Below, one piece after another: positions 7,607 to 16,030 of a stretch of 64,000 bases of DNA; position 1 is the first letter of the stretch; each line of letters opens with the position of its first letter. The notes under the pieces were generated by a model. That model saw only the letters and a list, made by a program, of their open reading frames with translations, had not been told where the DNA came from and did no database searches. The DNA is from Pseudomonas sp. GM79 (GTDB lineage Bacteria > Pseudomonadota > Gammaproteobacteria > Pseudomonadales > Pseudomonadaceae), in contig NZ_AKJE01000049.1 in the NCBI RefSeq assembly GCF_000282495.1, positions 1 to 64,000 on the forward strand, in the 5' to 3' direction. The translations under genes and the position numbers were made by a program.

Positions 7607-9526
7607 ATGAGCGATGACCGGACCAAGATCAATGCCATAGAGGAGATGCGCTTTCGTCTGCTGATCGATGCCGTGGTGGACTACGCGATCTACATGATTG
7701 ACCCCGATGGCATCATCACCAGTTGGAACGCTGGCGCCAAGCGTTTCAAAGGGTATGAGGAGGCGGAGATTCTTGGTCAGCATTTCTCGCGTTTTTATAC
7801 CGAAGAGGACCGCAAGGCCGGTTTGCCTCAGCGCGCCCTTGATACCGCCATTCACGAAGGGCGTTTCGAGGGCGAAGGCTGGCGGGTTCGCAAGGACGGC
7901 ACGCATTTCTGGTCCCACGTCATCATCGATCCCATTCGCGATCCGTCGGGCAAATTGCTGGGTTTTGCCAAGATCACCCGGGATTTGACCGACCGCAAAA
8001 TGGCCGAAGAAACCCTCAAGCAAAGCGAGCAGCAGTTCCGGCTGCTGGTGCAAAGCGTCACCGACTACGCCATCTACATGCTCGCCCCGGATGGACGCGT
8101 GACCAACTGGAATCTGGGGGCTCAGCGAATCAAGGGCTACCGGCCCGAAGAAGTTATCGGCCAGCATTTCTCGATGTTTTACACCCCTGAAGACCGCGAA
8201 GCCGGTGAACCCCAGCGTGCGCTGGAGATCGCTACACGCGAGGGGCGATTCGAAAACAAGGCCTGGCGCGTGCGCAAGGATGGCACGCGTTTTTTCGCGC
8301 ATGTCGTGGTCGACCCGATTTGGGGCGAAACCGGCACGTTGCTGGGATTTGCCAAGATCACTCGGGACATCACCGAGGTGACCCAAGCCCAGCAAGCCCT
8401 TGAGAAAACCCGCGAAGCGTTGTTTCAGGCGCAAAAGATGCAGGCCATCGGTCAACTCAGCGGGGGGATTGCCCACGACTTCAATAATCTGCTGACCGTT
8501 ATTCTCGGCAATCTGGAAATCGTTCGTAAACGTGCGGCAGACGACCCGAGAATTACCCGTTTGCTCGACAACGCCACTCAAGGCGCCTTGCGTGGCGTTT
8601 CCTTGACCCAGCGCATGCTGGCGTTTGCCAGGCGTCAGGAACTCAAGACCGAATCTGTTGAGATACCAACTCTGATACAGGGGATTACCGGGCTGTTGCG
8701 CAGCTCTTTGGGGCCTGCGGTGAGCATAGAAACCCGCTTTGCGCCCGAACTCGAACCGGTGATGGCCGACGTCAATCAGCTGGAACTGGCGGTGCTGAAT
8801 CTGGCGACCAACGCCCGCGATGCCATGCCCGACGGCGGGAAACTCATCATCAGCGCCCAGACACATGAGGTCCACGATCAGAAGTTATCCCTGACGGCAG
8901 GCCGTTATGTCTGCCTGAGTGTCACGGATACGGGGGAGGGCATGGATGACGCTACCCTGGCGTCGGCCATGGACCCCTTCTTCACCACCAAAGGCGTCGG
9001 CAAAGGCACTGGCCTGGGGTTGTCGATGGTTCTCGGGTATTTAGAGCAATTGGGAGGACGCTTCAGTCTGAAAAGCCGGAAGAATGTCGGCACCACGGCT
9101 GAACTCTGGATACCCGTGGCACTGGCCAACTCGACCACCACACCCGCTATCGAGGAAACAGCCATGTCGCGGGTGCCTCGTCTGTGTGTGTTGGTCGTGG
9201 ACGACGACAGCCTGGTGTTGACCAGTACCAGCCTGTTGCTCGAGGACCTGGGCCATCGGGTGATCAGTGCCTCGTCCGGCGCGCAGGCGCTGGAGCTATT
9301 CGACAGTGAACCCGCGATTGACCTGGTCATTACGGACATGGTGATGCCCAAAATGAACGGCGAGCAATTGGCGCAGATTATCCGCAACATCAGGCCACAG
9401 CTGCCGATCATCCTCGCCACCGGTTACGCCGAGCGTCTGGAAGGCTTGGCGGCCAGACTCCCACGCCTGTCCAAACCCTTTACCCAACTCAATCTGGTGG
9501 AAATCATTGCCTTGGTGATGAAGTGA
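7607..9526 (+). CDS. PAS-PAS hybrid sensor histidine kinase with receiver domain
   Basis: A 639-residue cytoplasmic hybrid kinase without membrane segments. Two tandem, mutually similar PAS domains occupy about residues 15-120 and 140-250 (DYAIYMIDPDGIITSWN and DYAIYMLAPDGRVTNWN). They are followed by a dimerisation helix with the phospho-acceptor histidine in GGIAHDFNN, an ATPase domain with N box NLATNARDAMP and G boxes DTGEGMD and GKGTGLGLSM, and a C-terminal receiver domain (LVVDDD, phospho-acceptor aspartate in VITDMVMPKMNG, lysine in LSKPF). The HDFNN histidine box is usual for this soluble PAS kinase class. No separate response regulator lies beside it, so the receiver either ends the signal or passes it to a phosphotransfer protein elsewhere. 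The stimulus is unknown; the PAS pair may bind a small ligand or cofactor. Confidence 0.92.
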   Translation: MSDDRTKINAIEEMRFRLLIDAVVDYAIYMIDPDGIITSWNAGAKRFKGYEEAEILGQHFSRFYTEEDRKAGLPQRALDTAIHEGRFEGEGWRVRKDGTHFWSHVIIDPIRDPSGKLLGFAKITRDLTDRKMAEETLKQSEQQFRLLVQSVTDYAIYMLAPDGRVTNWNLGAQRIKGYRPEEVIGQHFSMFYTPEDREAGEPQRALEIATREGRFENKAWRVRKDGTRFFAHVVVDPIWGETGTLLGFAKITRDITEVTQAQQALEKTREALFQAQKMQAIGQLSGGIAHDFNNLLTVILGNLEIVRKRAADDPRITRLLDNATQGALRGVSLTQRMLAFARRQELKTESVEIPTLIQGITGLLRSSLGPAVSIETRFAPELEPVMADVNQLELAVLNLATNARDAMPDGGKLIISAQTHEVHDQKLSLTAGRYVCLSVTDTGEGMDDATLASAMDPFFTTKGVGKGTGLGLSMVLGYLEQLGGRFSLKSRKNVGTTAELWIPVALANSTTTPAIEETAMSRVPRLCVLVVDDDSLVLTSTSLLLEDLGHRVISASSGAQALELFDSEPAIDLVITDMVMPKMNGEQLAQIIRNIRPQLPIILATGYAERLEGLAARLPRLSKPFTQLNLVEIIALVMK

Positions 9527-9547
9527 CCGTTGCCCTCATGTAAACCT

Positions 9548-9664
9548 TTGTGGCGAGCGAGCTTGCTCGCGTTGGGCTGCGTAGCGGCCCCCAAAAATCT
9601 GACAATAATTGCCTGTTTTTGTGAGCGCTTCGCACTCAAGCGCGAGCATGCCTCCCTCGCCACA
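9548..9664. repeat. REP-like inverted pair (GTGGCGAG type)
   Basis: TTGTGGCGAGCGAGCTTGCT at the left end and CCTCCCTCGCCACAG at the right end form imperfect complementary arms around about 80 bases. It belongs to the second REP family of the window (compare 42127-42260) and fills the gap between the convergent kinase and hemerythrin genes. Confidence 0.7.
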
Positions 9665-9716
9665 GGTTTCTCACAGACTCAAGAGTCTCGTAAGTCATTC
9701 GCCGCGCCTTTGCTAT

Positions 9717-10193
9717 TCAAGCCGCGAGGTTGGACGCGCCCAGCTCTTTTTTGTACCGGGCTTTCAGGCTTTCCATCTCTACACCCAATTCGTCGAGCGT
9801 CGCTTTGCCCAGCAGCTTTTTGGCCTGAGGAAACATTTCCTTCTCCTCTTCTTCGATGTGATGTTCCAGCAGTTCCTTGACCACTTTCACTCGACCGGCG
9901 AATTCGATGCTAGCGGGATCGGTGGTTTTCAGGTCGGGAAGCACCAGCGAATCGACGGTGCGATGTTCTTCCTTGGCTTCGTAATACATCACATCCTGTT
10001 CCTTGCCCCCGGCCTTTTTATACGCCGGGTACAAGACTTCTTCTTCCAGGCGGGTATGGATCTTGATTTCCATTTCCAGCTTGGCCAGCAACTCGGTGCG
10101 TTTTTTCACCCCACGTTCAGTGGACTCGCTCAACTGGGCCAGGATCCCTTTTACGCGTTCATGGTCGGTTTTCAACAGGTCAATGGCGTTCAT
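9717..10193 (-). CDS. Hemerythrin/HHE-domain protein
   Basis: A 158-residue soluble helical protein with the HHE cation-binding pattern: DLLKTDHERV (first histidine), HTRLEEEVLYPAY (histidine and glutamate), EEHRTVDSL and LLEHHIEEEEKEMFP. These residues would form a carboxylate-bridged di-iron site that binds oxygen or senses oxidative or nitrosative stress. The start is MNAIDLLKTDH at 10193. It is a stand-alone gene between the kinase and antiporter; no partner is evident. The domain call is strong, the physiological role open. Confidence 0.88.
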   Translation of the reverse strand: MNAIDLLKTDHERVKGILAQLSESTERGVKKRTELLAKLEMEIKIHTRLEEEVLYPAYKKAGGKEQDVMYYEAKEEHRTVDSLVLPDLKTTDPASIEFAGRVKVVKELLEHHIEEEEKEMFPQAKKLLGKATLDELGVEMESLKARYKKELGASNLAA

Positions 10194-10398
10194 GATCGAA
10201 CCTCTTGTTTAGTCACGGGTCAGGCGCAAACGGTCTTCCTGCCGTTGTCGCTCACACTGCTGGAGCATTTCCCGTGCCTGTTTTAAAGGTTAAGAAAACC
10301 CAAATAAAAACAATCGGTTGTGATGGTTTTCAACAAGCCATTATCGTGCAGCCTGCATGAATTCAGTTTGCTGCTCAGTGCAGGTTGACCGACGTTCG

Positions 10399-11745
10399 TC
10401 AGCCGTTCTGCTGATTGCGCTGCTCATAACGGGCCAGCATCGGTTGAGTACTGATGCCATGCGCCAGAATGCTGAGCGCCACCACCGACAACGTCAGGTC
10501 GGTGCACAGCGTCGCTGCTGCCGGACCGAGGTCATGGTTCAAGGCGTAGAACAGGTAATAAAAGCTCCCGATGCCGCGAATCCCGAACCAGCCGATCAAC
10601 AGCCGCTGGCGGCCGTCCAGCAGGCGCCCCCACGGCATGATCCCTACACACAAGGGGCGAATGGCACAGAACAACACCAGTGCAACCGCCAACGCTCGCC
10701 AATCCCAATGGCCCACCAGCACCACGCCCAGCAGGGTGACCAGAAACACTTCCATGGCCCGTTCCACCAAACTGCCGAATGCCAGCATGTCGCCCATCAT
10801 GATGCCGGCCGCCACCTGAGTTTCCGGCAAGTTCTCGACATCGCCATGGACGGCGGCCTCAGGCTCGACGTTCTGGTGGCCGACCACCGGTTGCACCAGA
10901 TGCTCGGCGGGGATCCGTGCGTCGCCGGTGGATTTGACTTCGGCTTGTCGCAACCCCAGGCCGGCGGCGAATACCGACAGAAAGCCATAGCCATGGATCT
11001 CCTCGGCCGCGACATAAGCGAGTGCGATCAGGGCCAGGGTCAGGTAATCGTTGGGAGAAATGGTGCTGTCGGCATTGCGGATGCGCATCGACAAGGTCAA
11101 GCGACCGATGCCGTGGCCCATCCAGTAACCGGTCAACAAACCGACCGGCACGGCCCACAGCACACTTTTCAATGCCCACTCACCGAGCCAGGCCTGGCTA
11201 TCACCGCTCTGTTGCACAAACAGCAAACCGAGGATCACGAAAGGGAAGGCGATGCCGTCGTTGAGGCCCGCCTCACCGGAGAGCCCGAAACGCACTGAGT
11301 CGTAATCCCTGGCGTCGTTGACTTGCACCAGCGAGGCCAGTACCGGATCGGTGGGGGCCAGAATCGCCCCGATCAGCAACGACGGCCCCCACGCCAGGGC
11401 AAAACCGTAATGCAGTAACAGGCAGACGCCAATGATGGTCAAGATCATCACCGGTCCCGCAAGGCCGAACGCCACCCGCCATCGAAGATCCTTCAGCGGC
11501 AGGCGCAATTTGAGTCCGCAGACAAACAGCGAAAAGAGCACCGCGACTTCCGTCAGGTGCTCCATCCAGATTGCCGCGTCCTTGATGTCCAGCTTCAGCA
11601 AGCCCAAGCCACCCGGACCGATCGCCACGCCCAGCGCCAGGCACACCGCCGACGTGGTCACCGGCATCCAGCGCAGATAGGACGAGGTCAGCGCCAGGGT
11701 CAGCAGCACAGCACCCAACACCGCCACCCATACAATGAAGCTCAT
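10399..11745 (-). CDS. CPA1-type Na+(K+)/H+ antiporter
   Basis: A 448-residue integral membrane protein with about 12 hydrophobic segments. The ion-binding helix signature ILAPTDPVLASLV and the following GLNDGIAFP are the hallmark TDP and ND motifs of the cation:proton antiporter-1 family; a late GWFGIRGIGSFYYL segment is also typical. It should exchange Na+ or K+ for protons at the inner membrane and help with pH and salt homeostasis. It lacks the long cytoplasmic C-terminal regulatory domain of larger NhaP-type members. A hydrophilic insertion around residues 270-310 (ARIPAEHLVQPVV...) lies between helices. The ion preference cannot be read from sequence. Confidence 0.9.
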   Translation of the reverse strand: MSFIVWVAVLGAVLLTLALTSSYLRWMPVTTSAVCLALGVAIGPGGLGLLKLDIKDAAIWMEHLTEVAVLFSLFVCGLKLRLPLKDLRWRVAFGLAGPVMILTIIGVCLLLHYGFALAWGPSLLIGAILAPTDPVLASLVQVNDARDYDSVRFGLSGEAGLNDGIAFPFVILGLLFVQQSGDSQAWLGEWALKSVLWAVPVGLLTGYWMGHGIGRLTLSMRIRNADSTISPNDYLTLALIALAYVAAEEIHGYGFLSVFAAGLGLRQAEVKSTGDARIPAEHLVQPVVGHQNVEPEAAVHGDVENLPETQVAAGIMMGDMLAFGSLVERAMEVFLVTLLGVVLVGHWDWRALAVALVLFCAIRPLCVGIMPWGRLLDGRQRLLIGWFGIRGIGSFYYLFYALNHDLGPAAATLCTDLTLSVVALSILAHGISTQPMLARYEQRNQQNG

Positions 11746-11800
11746 GCCCGGTTCTCGGAGGTGTACCGCCGATCGCCGGCGGATGGCGGACTCAGGAAAA

Positions 11801-12412
11801 TCAAACGCCAGTCACGCGTAAGTACTCAGGCCCTAGGTAGTTGAACCAGAGCAGAATCATCTCCACCAAAATAGTCACCAGCACCAATAGCCCGACGCCC
11901 CATACGCTCGCCGCATTCAGCAAGCCTTGCTCCTTTCGCTCGTGCATGAAGATCGGCAAACCGACGAACAGCAGAAACGTCGAATAGAGGGAGGCGGCCC
12001 CCAGCACGGTGATCGCCAGCCAGCGACTCGGATAGAGCCCGGCAATACCTGCAAGGAAGAACGGAGTGACGGTGTAGGCGGCAAAACCGATGCACTGATT
12101 GACGGTGGGGCGTGAGTCAAAGGTGCGCGACATCCAGCGGATGAACAGCCCCATCAGCACCACGCCAACAATGATGCTCAGGTACAGCAGCCCGCAGAGT
12201 TGCAGGGCGCTGGTGGTACTGAGCTTGACCGTTTCGTTCTCGGCCAGGTTCCAGCCGACGTAGGTGGTCCCGATAAACAGGCACGCGGCGGGGATCAAGG
12301 CGAGCACCAGCAAATGAGCGAGGTAATGGCGCGGATGCGCTTCCTCATCCTTACGAATATCTGTCCAGACGAAATTGGGCTGAGTGAACAGCCTGACGAA
12401 ATGTGCGGACAT
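11801..12412 (-). CDS. Yip1-family membrane protein
   Basis: A 203-residue membrane protein with about five hydrophobic segments after a soluble N-terminus (MSAHFVRLFTQPNFVWTDIRKDEEAHPRHY). The spacing of helices and the segment RTFDSRPTVNQCIGFAAYTVTPFFLAGI match bacterial Yip1-domain proteins. The frame stays open ten codons further upstream, but ATG at 12412 has a perfect GGAGG site five bases before it. The gene is 55 bases downstream of the antiporter start on the same strand, so Yip1 and antiporter may be cotranscribed. Function of bacterial Yip1 proteins is not known. Confidence 0.82.
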   Translation of the reverse strand: MSAHFVRLFTQPNFVWTDIRKDEEAHPRHYLAHLLVLALIPAACLFIGTTYVGWNLAENETVKLSTTSALQLCGLLYLSIIVGVVLMGLFIRWMSRTFDSRPTVNQCIGFAAYTVTPFFLAGIAGLYPSRWLAITVLGAASLYSTFLLFVGLPIFMHERKEQGLLNAASVWGVGLLVLVTILVEMILLWFNYLGPEYLRVTGV

Positions 12413-12582
12413 GACGACCTCCAGATACAAGCGGCCCGGCATAGGGGCCCCTAGAAGTATTGAGGTGCATCCATCGCCGGGGGTTCATTTTTTATCGGGT
12501 GCCTCAAGCGCGGTCGGCTGGAGGGAATGTTTACAAACGGCGAAGGTCAACCGAGCAGTTCCTCTTGCCTGGGTGCCTGGTC

Positions 12583-13095
12583 ATGAACGTCAGCCAATCC
12601 GTCGTCGACTATTTGCGGCAACACGACTTGCGACTGACGACGGCCGAATCCTGTACCGCTGGAAAAATCGTGACATTGCTGGCCGAGGTGCCGAACAGCG
12701 GGGACCTGATCGAGAGCGGCTATGTGGTTTATTCCTCCGAAGCCAAGCAGCGATTGCTTAACGTCAGCCCCGATACGATCAAAACCTTCAACCTGACCAG
12801 TTGCGAAGTGGCGTGCGAAATGGCCTTGGGAGCATTGCGCGACAGCCCCGCCAATGTCGCGGTAGCCACCACCGGCATTCTGGGCCCGGAGGATATCGAC
12901 GGGATTCCGGCTGGCACCGTCTGTTTCGCCTGGGCGTACCAGACCGAGCGAGGGAAGCGTGTGTTCACTCACCAGCACCGCTTTTTCGGATCGCGCAGCC
13001 GGGTCCAGTTACTGGCCGCTGAACATGCCTTGAAGCGGGTGTCGTTTTTTCATCAACGTGCATTGGCCGGTGAACAAGGCCAGGTCACACCATGA
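12583..13095 (+). CDS. CinA C-terminal-type nicotinamide-nucleotide amidase (PncC family)
   Basis: A 170-residue single-domain protein with the family signature TTAESCTAGKIV near residue 20, LIESGYVVYSSEAKQRLLNV, and ATTGILGPEDIDGIPAGTV. These match the C-terminal amidase domain of CinA/PncC, which deamidates nicotinamide mononucleotide in NAD recycling. The frame is open for 41 codons upstream, but the ATG at 12583 (MNVSQSVVDYL) gives the usual family N-terminus. Pseudomonas often carries a stand-alone paralogue like this beside stress genes in addition to the recA-linked copy; whether this copy is an active amidase is inference. Confidence 0.85.
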   Translation: MNVSQSVVDYLRQHDLRLTTAESCTAGKIVTLLAEVPNSGDLIESGYVVYSSEAKQRLLNVSPDTIKTFNLTSCEVACEMALGALRDSPANVAVATTGILGPEDIDGIPAGTVCFAWAYQTERGKRVFTHQHRFFGSRSRVQLLAAEHALKRVSFFHQRALAGEQGQVTP

Positions 13096-13197
13096 ACGAC
13101 GCCGGTTAGAGCGCAATGGCAAGATTTCGGTGATCGCTCAAGAGCCCTGACTCACCGCGATCCCCGTAGCTGCCGAACGCAGGCCATACCAGTTGCG

Positions 13198-14055
13198 TCA
13201 GAGCATCGGTTTGCCGCCGGTGACGCCATACCGTTGCCCGGTGATGTAGCTGGCTTCATCCGAGGCCAGCAGCACATAGATCGGCGCGACTTCCACCGGT
13301 TGACCGGGACGGCCGAGCGGGGTTTGCGCGCCGAAGTTTTGCACGTCTTCCTCGGGCATGGTCGAGACGATCAGCGGCGTCCAGATCGGCCCCGGCGCCA
13401 CGCTGTTCACCCGGATGCTCTTTGGTCCCAGCATCTGCGCCAGGCCGGCGGAAAAGTTGGCAATCGCGCCCTTGGTGGTCGCGTAGGCCAGCAATGTCGG
13501 CTTGGGCATGTCGGAGTTGACCGAACTGGTGTTGATGATCGAGCTGCCGGGCTTCATGTGTTTCAGCGCCGCCTGACAGAGCCTGAACATGGCCGTGATG
13601 TTCACATCGAAGGTCATCACCCATTCTTCGTCCGGGATGTCTTCGATGTTTTCGTGGGTCATCTGGAAGGCGGCGTTGTTGACCAGAATGTCGATCCGGC
13701 CAAAGCGCTCCACCGTTTTGTCCACCAGCGCCTGGCAGTGTGCTTTCTGCGCCACATCGCCCGGAAGCAGCAGGCTTTGACGACCTGCCTGTTCGACCCA
13801 GCGTGCGGTTTCCTGCGCGTCTTCGGTTTCATTCAGGTAGGCAATCGCTACATCCGCGCCTTCCCGGGCGAAAGCAATCGCCACTGCACGGCCAATGCCG
13901 CTGTCGGCACCGGTGATCAGGGCGATCTTGCCCTCTAGCCGACCCGAACCTTTGTAGCTCTGCTCGCCACAATCCGGGTAAGGGTCCATTTTCGTTTGAA
14001 TACCGGGGACTGGCTGGCTTTGTTTCGGGAAGGGTGGTTTTGGATAGTCAGTCAT
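13198..14055 (-). CDS. Short-chain dehydrogenase (YghA-like, N-terminally extended)
   Basis: A 285-residue SDR. After a 40-residue proline-rich N-terminal extension (FPKQSQPVPGIQTKMDPYPD) comes the Rossmann motif TGADSGIGRAVA, the NNAAFQ strand, the catalytic serine in NTSSVNS, and YATTKGA with the catalytic tyrosine and lysine. The extension ending in DCGEQSYKGSGRLEGK is typical of the YghA/general-stress SDR group, NAD(P)-dependent oxidoreductases of unknown natural substrate. The start at 14055 (MTDYPKPPF) has GGAG eight bases upstream; the frame continues 13 codons further. Confidence 0.88.
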   Translation of the reverse strand: MTDYPKPPFPKQSQPVPGIQTKMDPYPDCGEQSYKGSGRLEGKIALITGADSGIGRAVAIAFAREGADVAIAYLNETEDAQETARWVEQAGRQSLLLPGDVAQKAHCQALVDKTVERFGRIDILVNNAAFQMTHENIEDIPDEEWVMTFDVNITAMFRLCQAALKHMKPGSSIINTSSVNSDMPKPTLLAYATTKGAIANFSAGLAQMLGPKSIRVNSVAPGPIWTPLIVSTMPEEDVQNFGAQTPLGRPGQPVEVAPIYVLLASDEASYITGQRYGVTGGKPML

Positions 14056-14236
14056 CGGGGAATCTCCTCTGTTCAAGGCAAAAGACCATGGCATTGGGGT
14101 TGACCCCGGTCTTTTGTCTTGAGTTCGGTTGGACTTCCTACGGGTTTAGCTCAGAGGAAAGTTCGCTGTTCCTGCATACACTCAACTCATGAGTTAGGCT
14201 CAATGCGATGCAAGAAAACTCGGTGAGGAGTTGCTC

Positions 14237-14410
14237 ATGAACACTCAATCGCTAATTGCACTGGCACTGTCGTTGGCATGTCTCACTGGCTGCGAAAACA
14301 AATACGATGTGAACGAGAAAAATTGCGAGCCGAAAAACTTCATGAAGCTGCCGGACGATCAGAAGCGGGAAGCCTTCATCAAGGCTTGCCTGGAGCGCAT
14401 AACGCCTTGA
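14237..14410 (+). CDS. Small cysteine-containing lipoprotein, 57 residues
   Basis: A short gene of 58 codons preceded by GGTGAGGAG. The product starts MNTQSLIALALSLACLTGC, a lipoprotein signal with LTGC as the lipobox, followed by about 38 charged residues (ENKYDVNEKNCEPKNFMKL ... ACLERITP) with two more cysteines that could pair. A strong hairpin terminator follows 30 bases after the stop. Small secreted proteins of this shape are common in Pseudomonas; no function is known to me. Confidence 0.75.
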   Translation: MNTQSLIALALSLACLTGCENKYDVNEKNCEPKNFMKLPDDQKREAFIKACLERITP

Positions 14411-14440
14411 GCAGGATTCGATACTGCGCCTATCACCCAT

Positions 14441-14470
14441 AAAAAACCCGATGCACAGGCATCGGGTTTT
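14441..14470. terminator. Bidirectional rho-independent terminator
   Basis: AAAACCCGATGC - ACAG - GCATCGGGTTTT forms a perfect 12-bp stem with A/T tracts on both sides. It sits between the convergent small lipoprotein gene and the aminotransferase gene and can serve both strands. Confidence 0.92.
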
Positions 14471-14488
14471 CGGTGTCAACCTGGGGCG

Positions 14489-15643
14489 TCAGGCTTGGCG
14501 GTTACGCAAACTACGCTCCATCCGCGCGATCCCTTCTTCCAGCAGCGCCCGTGGGCAGCCGAAGTTCAGACGCACGAACTGCCGAGCGTGATCGCCGAAG
14601 TCCAGCCCGGCGCTCAGCCCGACCTTGGCCTGTTCAAGGAAAAACTGCTGCGGGTTATCCAGCCCCAGCGCCGTGCAGTCGAGCCATGCCAGGTAAGTGC
14701 CCTGAGGGATGTTCATGGTCACACCCGGCAATCGCGTACGAACCGCTTCCACCAGATAATCCCGATTGCTTTGCAGGTAGGCCATGAGCTCGGTCAACCA
14801 CGGGCCGCCTTCGCTGTAGGCGACGCGGGTGGCTTCCAGGCCCAGCGGGTTGACGCTGTCGACCATGCCGCAGCGAGCGCTATTGACCCGATGACGCAGT
14901 GCCGCGTCCTGAATGATCATGAACGCAGTCTTCAAACCGGCGATGTTGTAGGCCTTGCTCGCCGACATCAGGGTGATGGTGCGCTTGGCGATCTGCGGGC
15001 TGAGCGAGGCGGTCGGAATGTGTACGCGCCCGTCGAAGCACAGCTCGGAGTGGATCTCGTCGGAGATGATCCAGGCGTCCTGCTCCAGGCAAATGTCGGC
15101 GACCGCTTGCAGTTCCTCACGCGGGAAGACCTTGCCCAGCGGGTTATGCGGGTTGCTCAGCAGCAGCGCGCCGCCCCCTTGCAGCGCTTCGCGCAAGGCA
15201 TCGAGTGGCGTGGCATACGTGCCATCGGCCAACGCGTCGAAATCCAGTTCGACCTTGTTCAGCTGCCAGTGGCCCGGCGCATGGCGCAGCGGCGGGTAGT
15301 TCGGCGTTTGCACCACCACGTTCTGCTGCGGCTGAACCAGCGCGTTCAGGGCCATGTTGAAACCCGACTCGATACCCGGCAGGAAGACCAGCTCCTGAGG
15401 TTGCACGCGCCAGGCGTACTTGCTCCACAGGTCGGCGACGATGGCGTCACGCAAGTCATCCTGAGCCACGCTGTAACCGAGCATCGGGTGTTCCAGGCGT
15501 TTTTGCAGCGCCTGAATGATCGCTGGCGGCGCGGCAAAGTCCATGTCGGCGACCCACATCGGCAACACGTCGGCCGGGTAACGGCTCCATTTGGTACTGC
15601 CGGTGCCATGGCGGTCGAACACCTGATCAAAATCGAAAGTCAT
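14489..15643 (-). CDS. PatB/MalY-type cystathionine beta-lyase aminotransferase
   Basis: A 384-residue PLP enzyme of fold type I. The opening MTFDFDQVFDRHGTGSTKW and LPMWVADMDFAAPP are the signature of the PatB/MalY C-S lyase group. SNPHNPLGKV, DEIHSEL and the PLP lysine in SASKAYNIAGLK follow in normal order. Such enzymes cleave C-S bonds in cystathionine or cysteine conjugates. An ATG four codons upstream (15655) is an alternative start; the frame stays open much further (to 15997) but into REP sequence, which rules that out. It stands alone with a terminator downstream. Confidence 0.9.
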   Translation of the reverse strand: MTFDFDQVFDRHGTGSTKWSRYPADVLPMWVADMDFAAPPAIIQALQKRLEHPMLGYSVAQDDLRDAIVADLWSKYAWRVQPQELVFLPGIESGFNMALNALVQPQQNVVVQTPNYPPLRHAPGHWQLNKVELDFDALADGTYATPLDALREALQGGGALLLSNPHNPLGKVFPREELQAVADICLEQDAWIISDEIHSELCFDGRVHIPTASLSPQIAKRTITLMSASKAYNIAGLKTAFMIIQDAALRHRVNSARCGMVDSVNPLGLEATRVAYSEGGPWLTELMAYLQSNRDYLVEAVRTRLPGVTMNIPQGTYLAWLDCTALGLDNPQQFFLEQAKVGLSAGLDFGDHARQFVRLNFGCPRALLEEGIARMERSLRNRQA

Positions 15644-16030
15644 GCTCAGTCTCATAAAAGGCAGGGGGTTAATCCGGTGGCCATGATAAGCGCCAAACCC
15701 ACAGGTCGCTCCCATTAATTGTGTTTCCGGCTGGCTTGCGGAACTACCCGGCTGTCGGTTTTCACACAGCACAAAACAGCATTGTCTACAGTTTAAAGTG
15801 GCGGTAGTTCCGTTGCCGTCACCGTGATCGTCCAGAAAAACCCGGCCAACGCACAGTGCCAGGCAGTTAAGCGAAATCCCTGTGGGAGCGGGCTTGCTCG
15901 CGAAGAGGGCGGCACAGTCAACATTGATGTCGCCTGACACACCGCTTTCGCGAGCAAGCCCGCTCCCACAGGGGCCGCGACTTGACTGACTGGCCAATGC
16001 ACCGGGTTTCCACCTGATCAGGAGTGCACG
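15644..16030. other. Intergenic region between patB-like gene and fdnG
   Basis: No gene is supported here. The right half holds a REP inverted pair; the last 60 bases carry the fdnG leader, with AGGAG seven bases before its ATG. The divergent aminotransferase promoter must also lie here, but no clear -35/-10 pair stands out. Confidence 0.6.
15880..15971. repeat. REP inverted pair (type 1)
   Basis: CTGTGGGAGCGGGCTTGCTC and its complement face each other across a spacer containing GTCAACATTGATGTCGCCTG, a spacer shared almost exactly with the copies at 43.9 and 45.6 kb. Confidence 0.92.

Noticed and set aside
7502..8875. 457-codon minus-strand frame opposite the sensor kinase
   Set aside because: Its repetitive residues reflect the duplicated PAS domains of the kinase on the plus strand; no motif or ribosome site.
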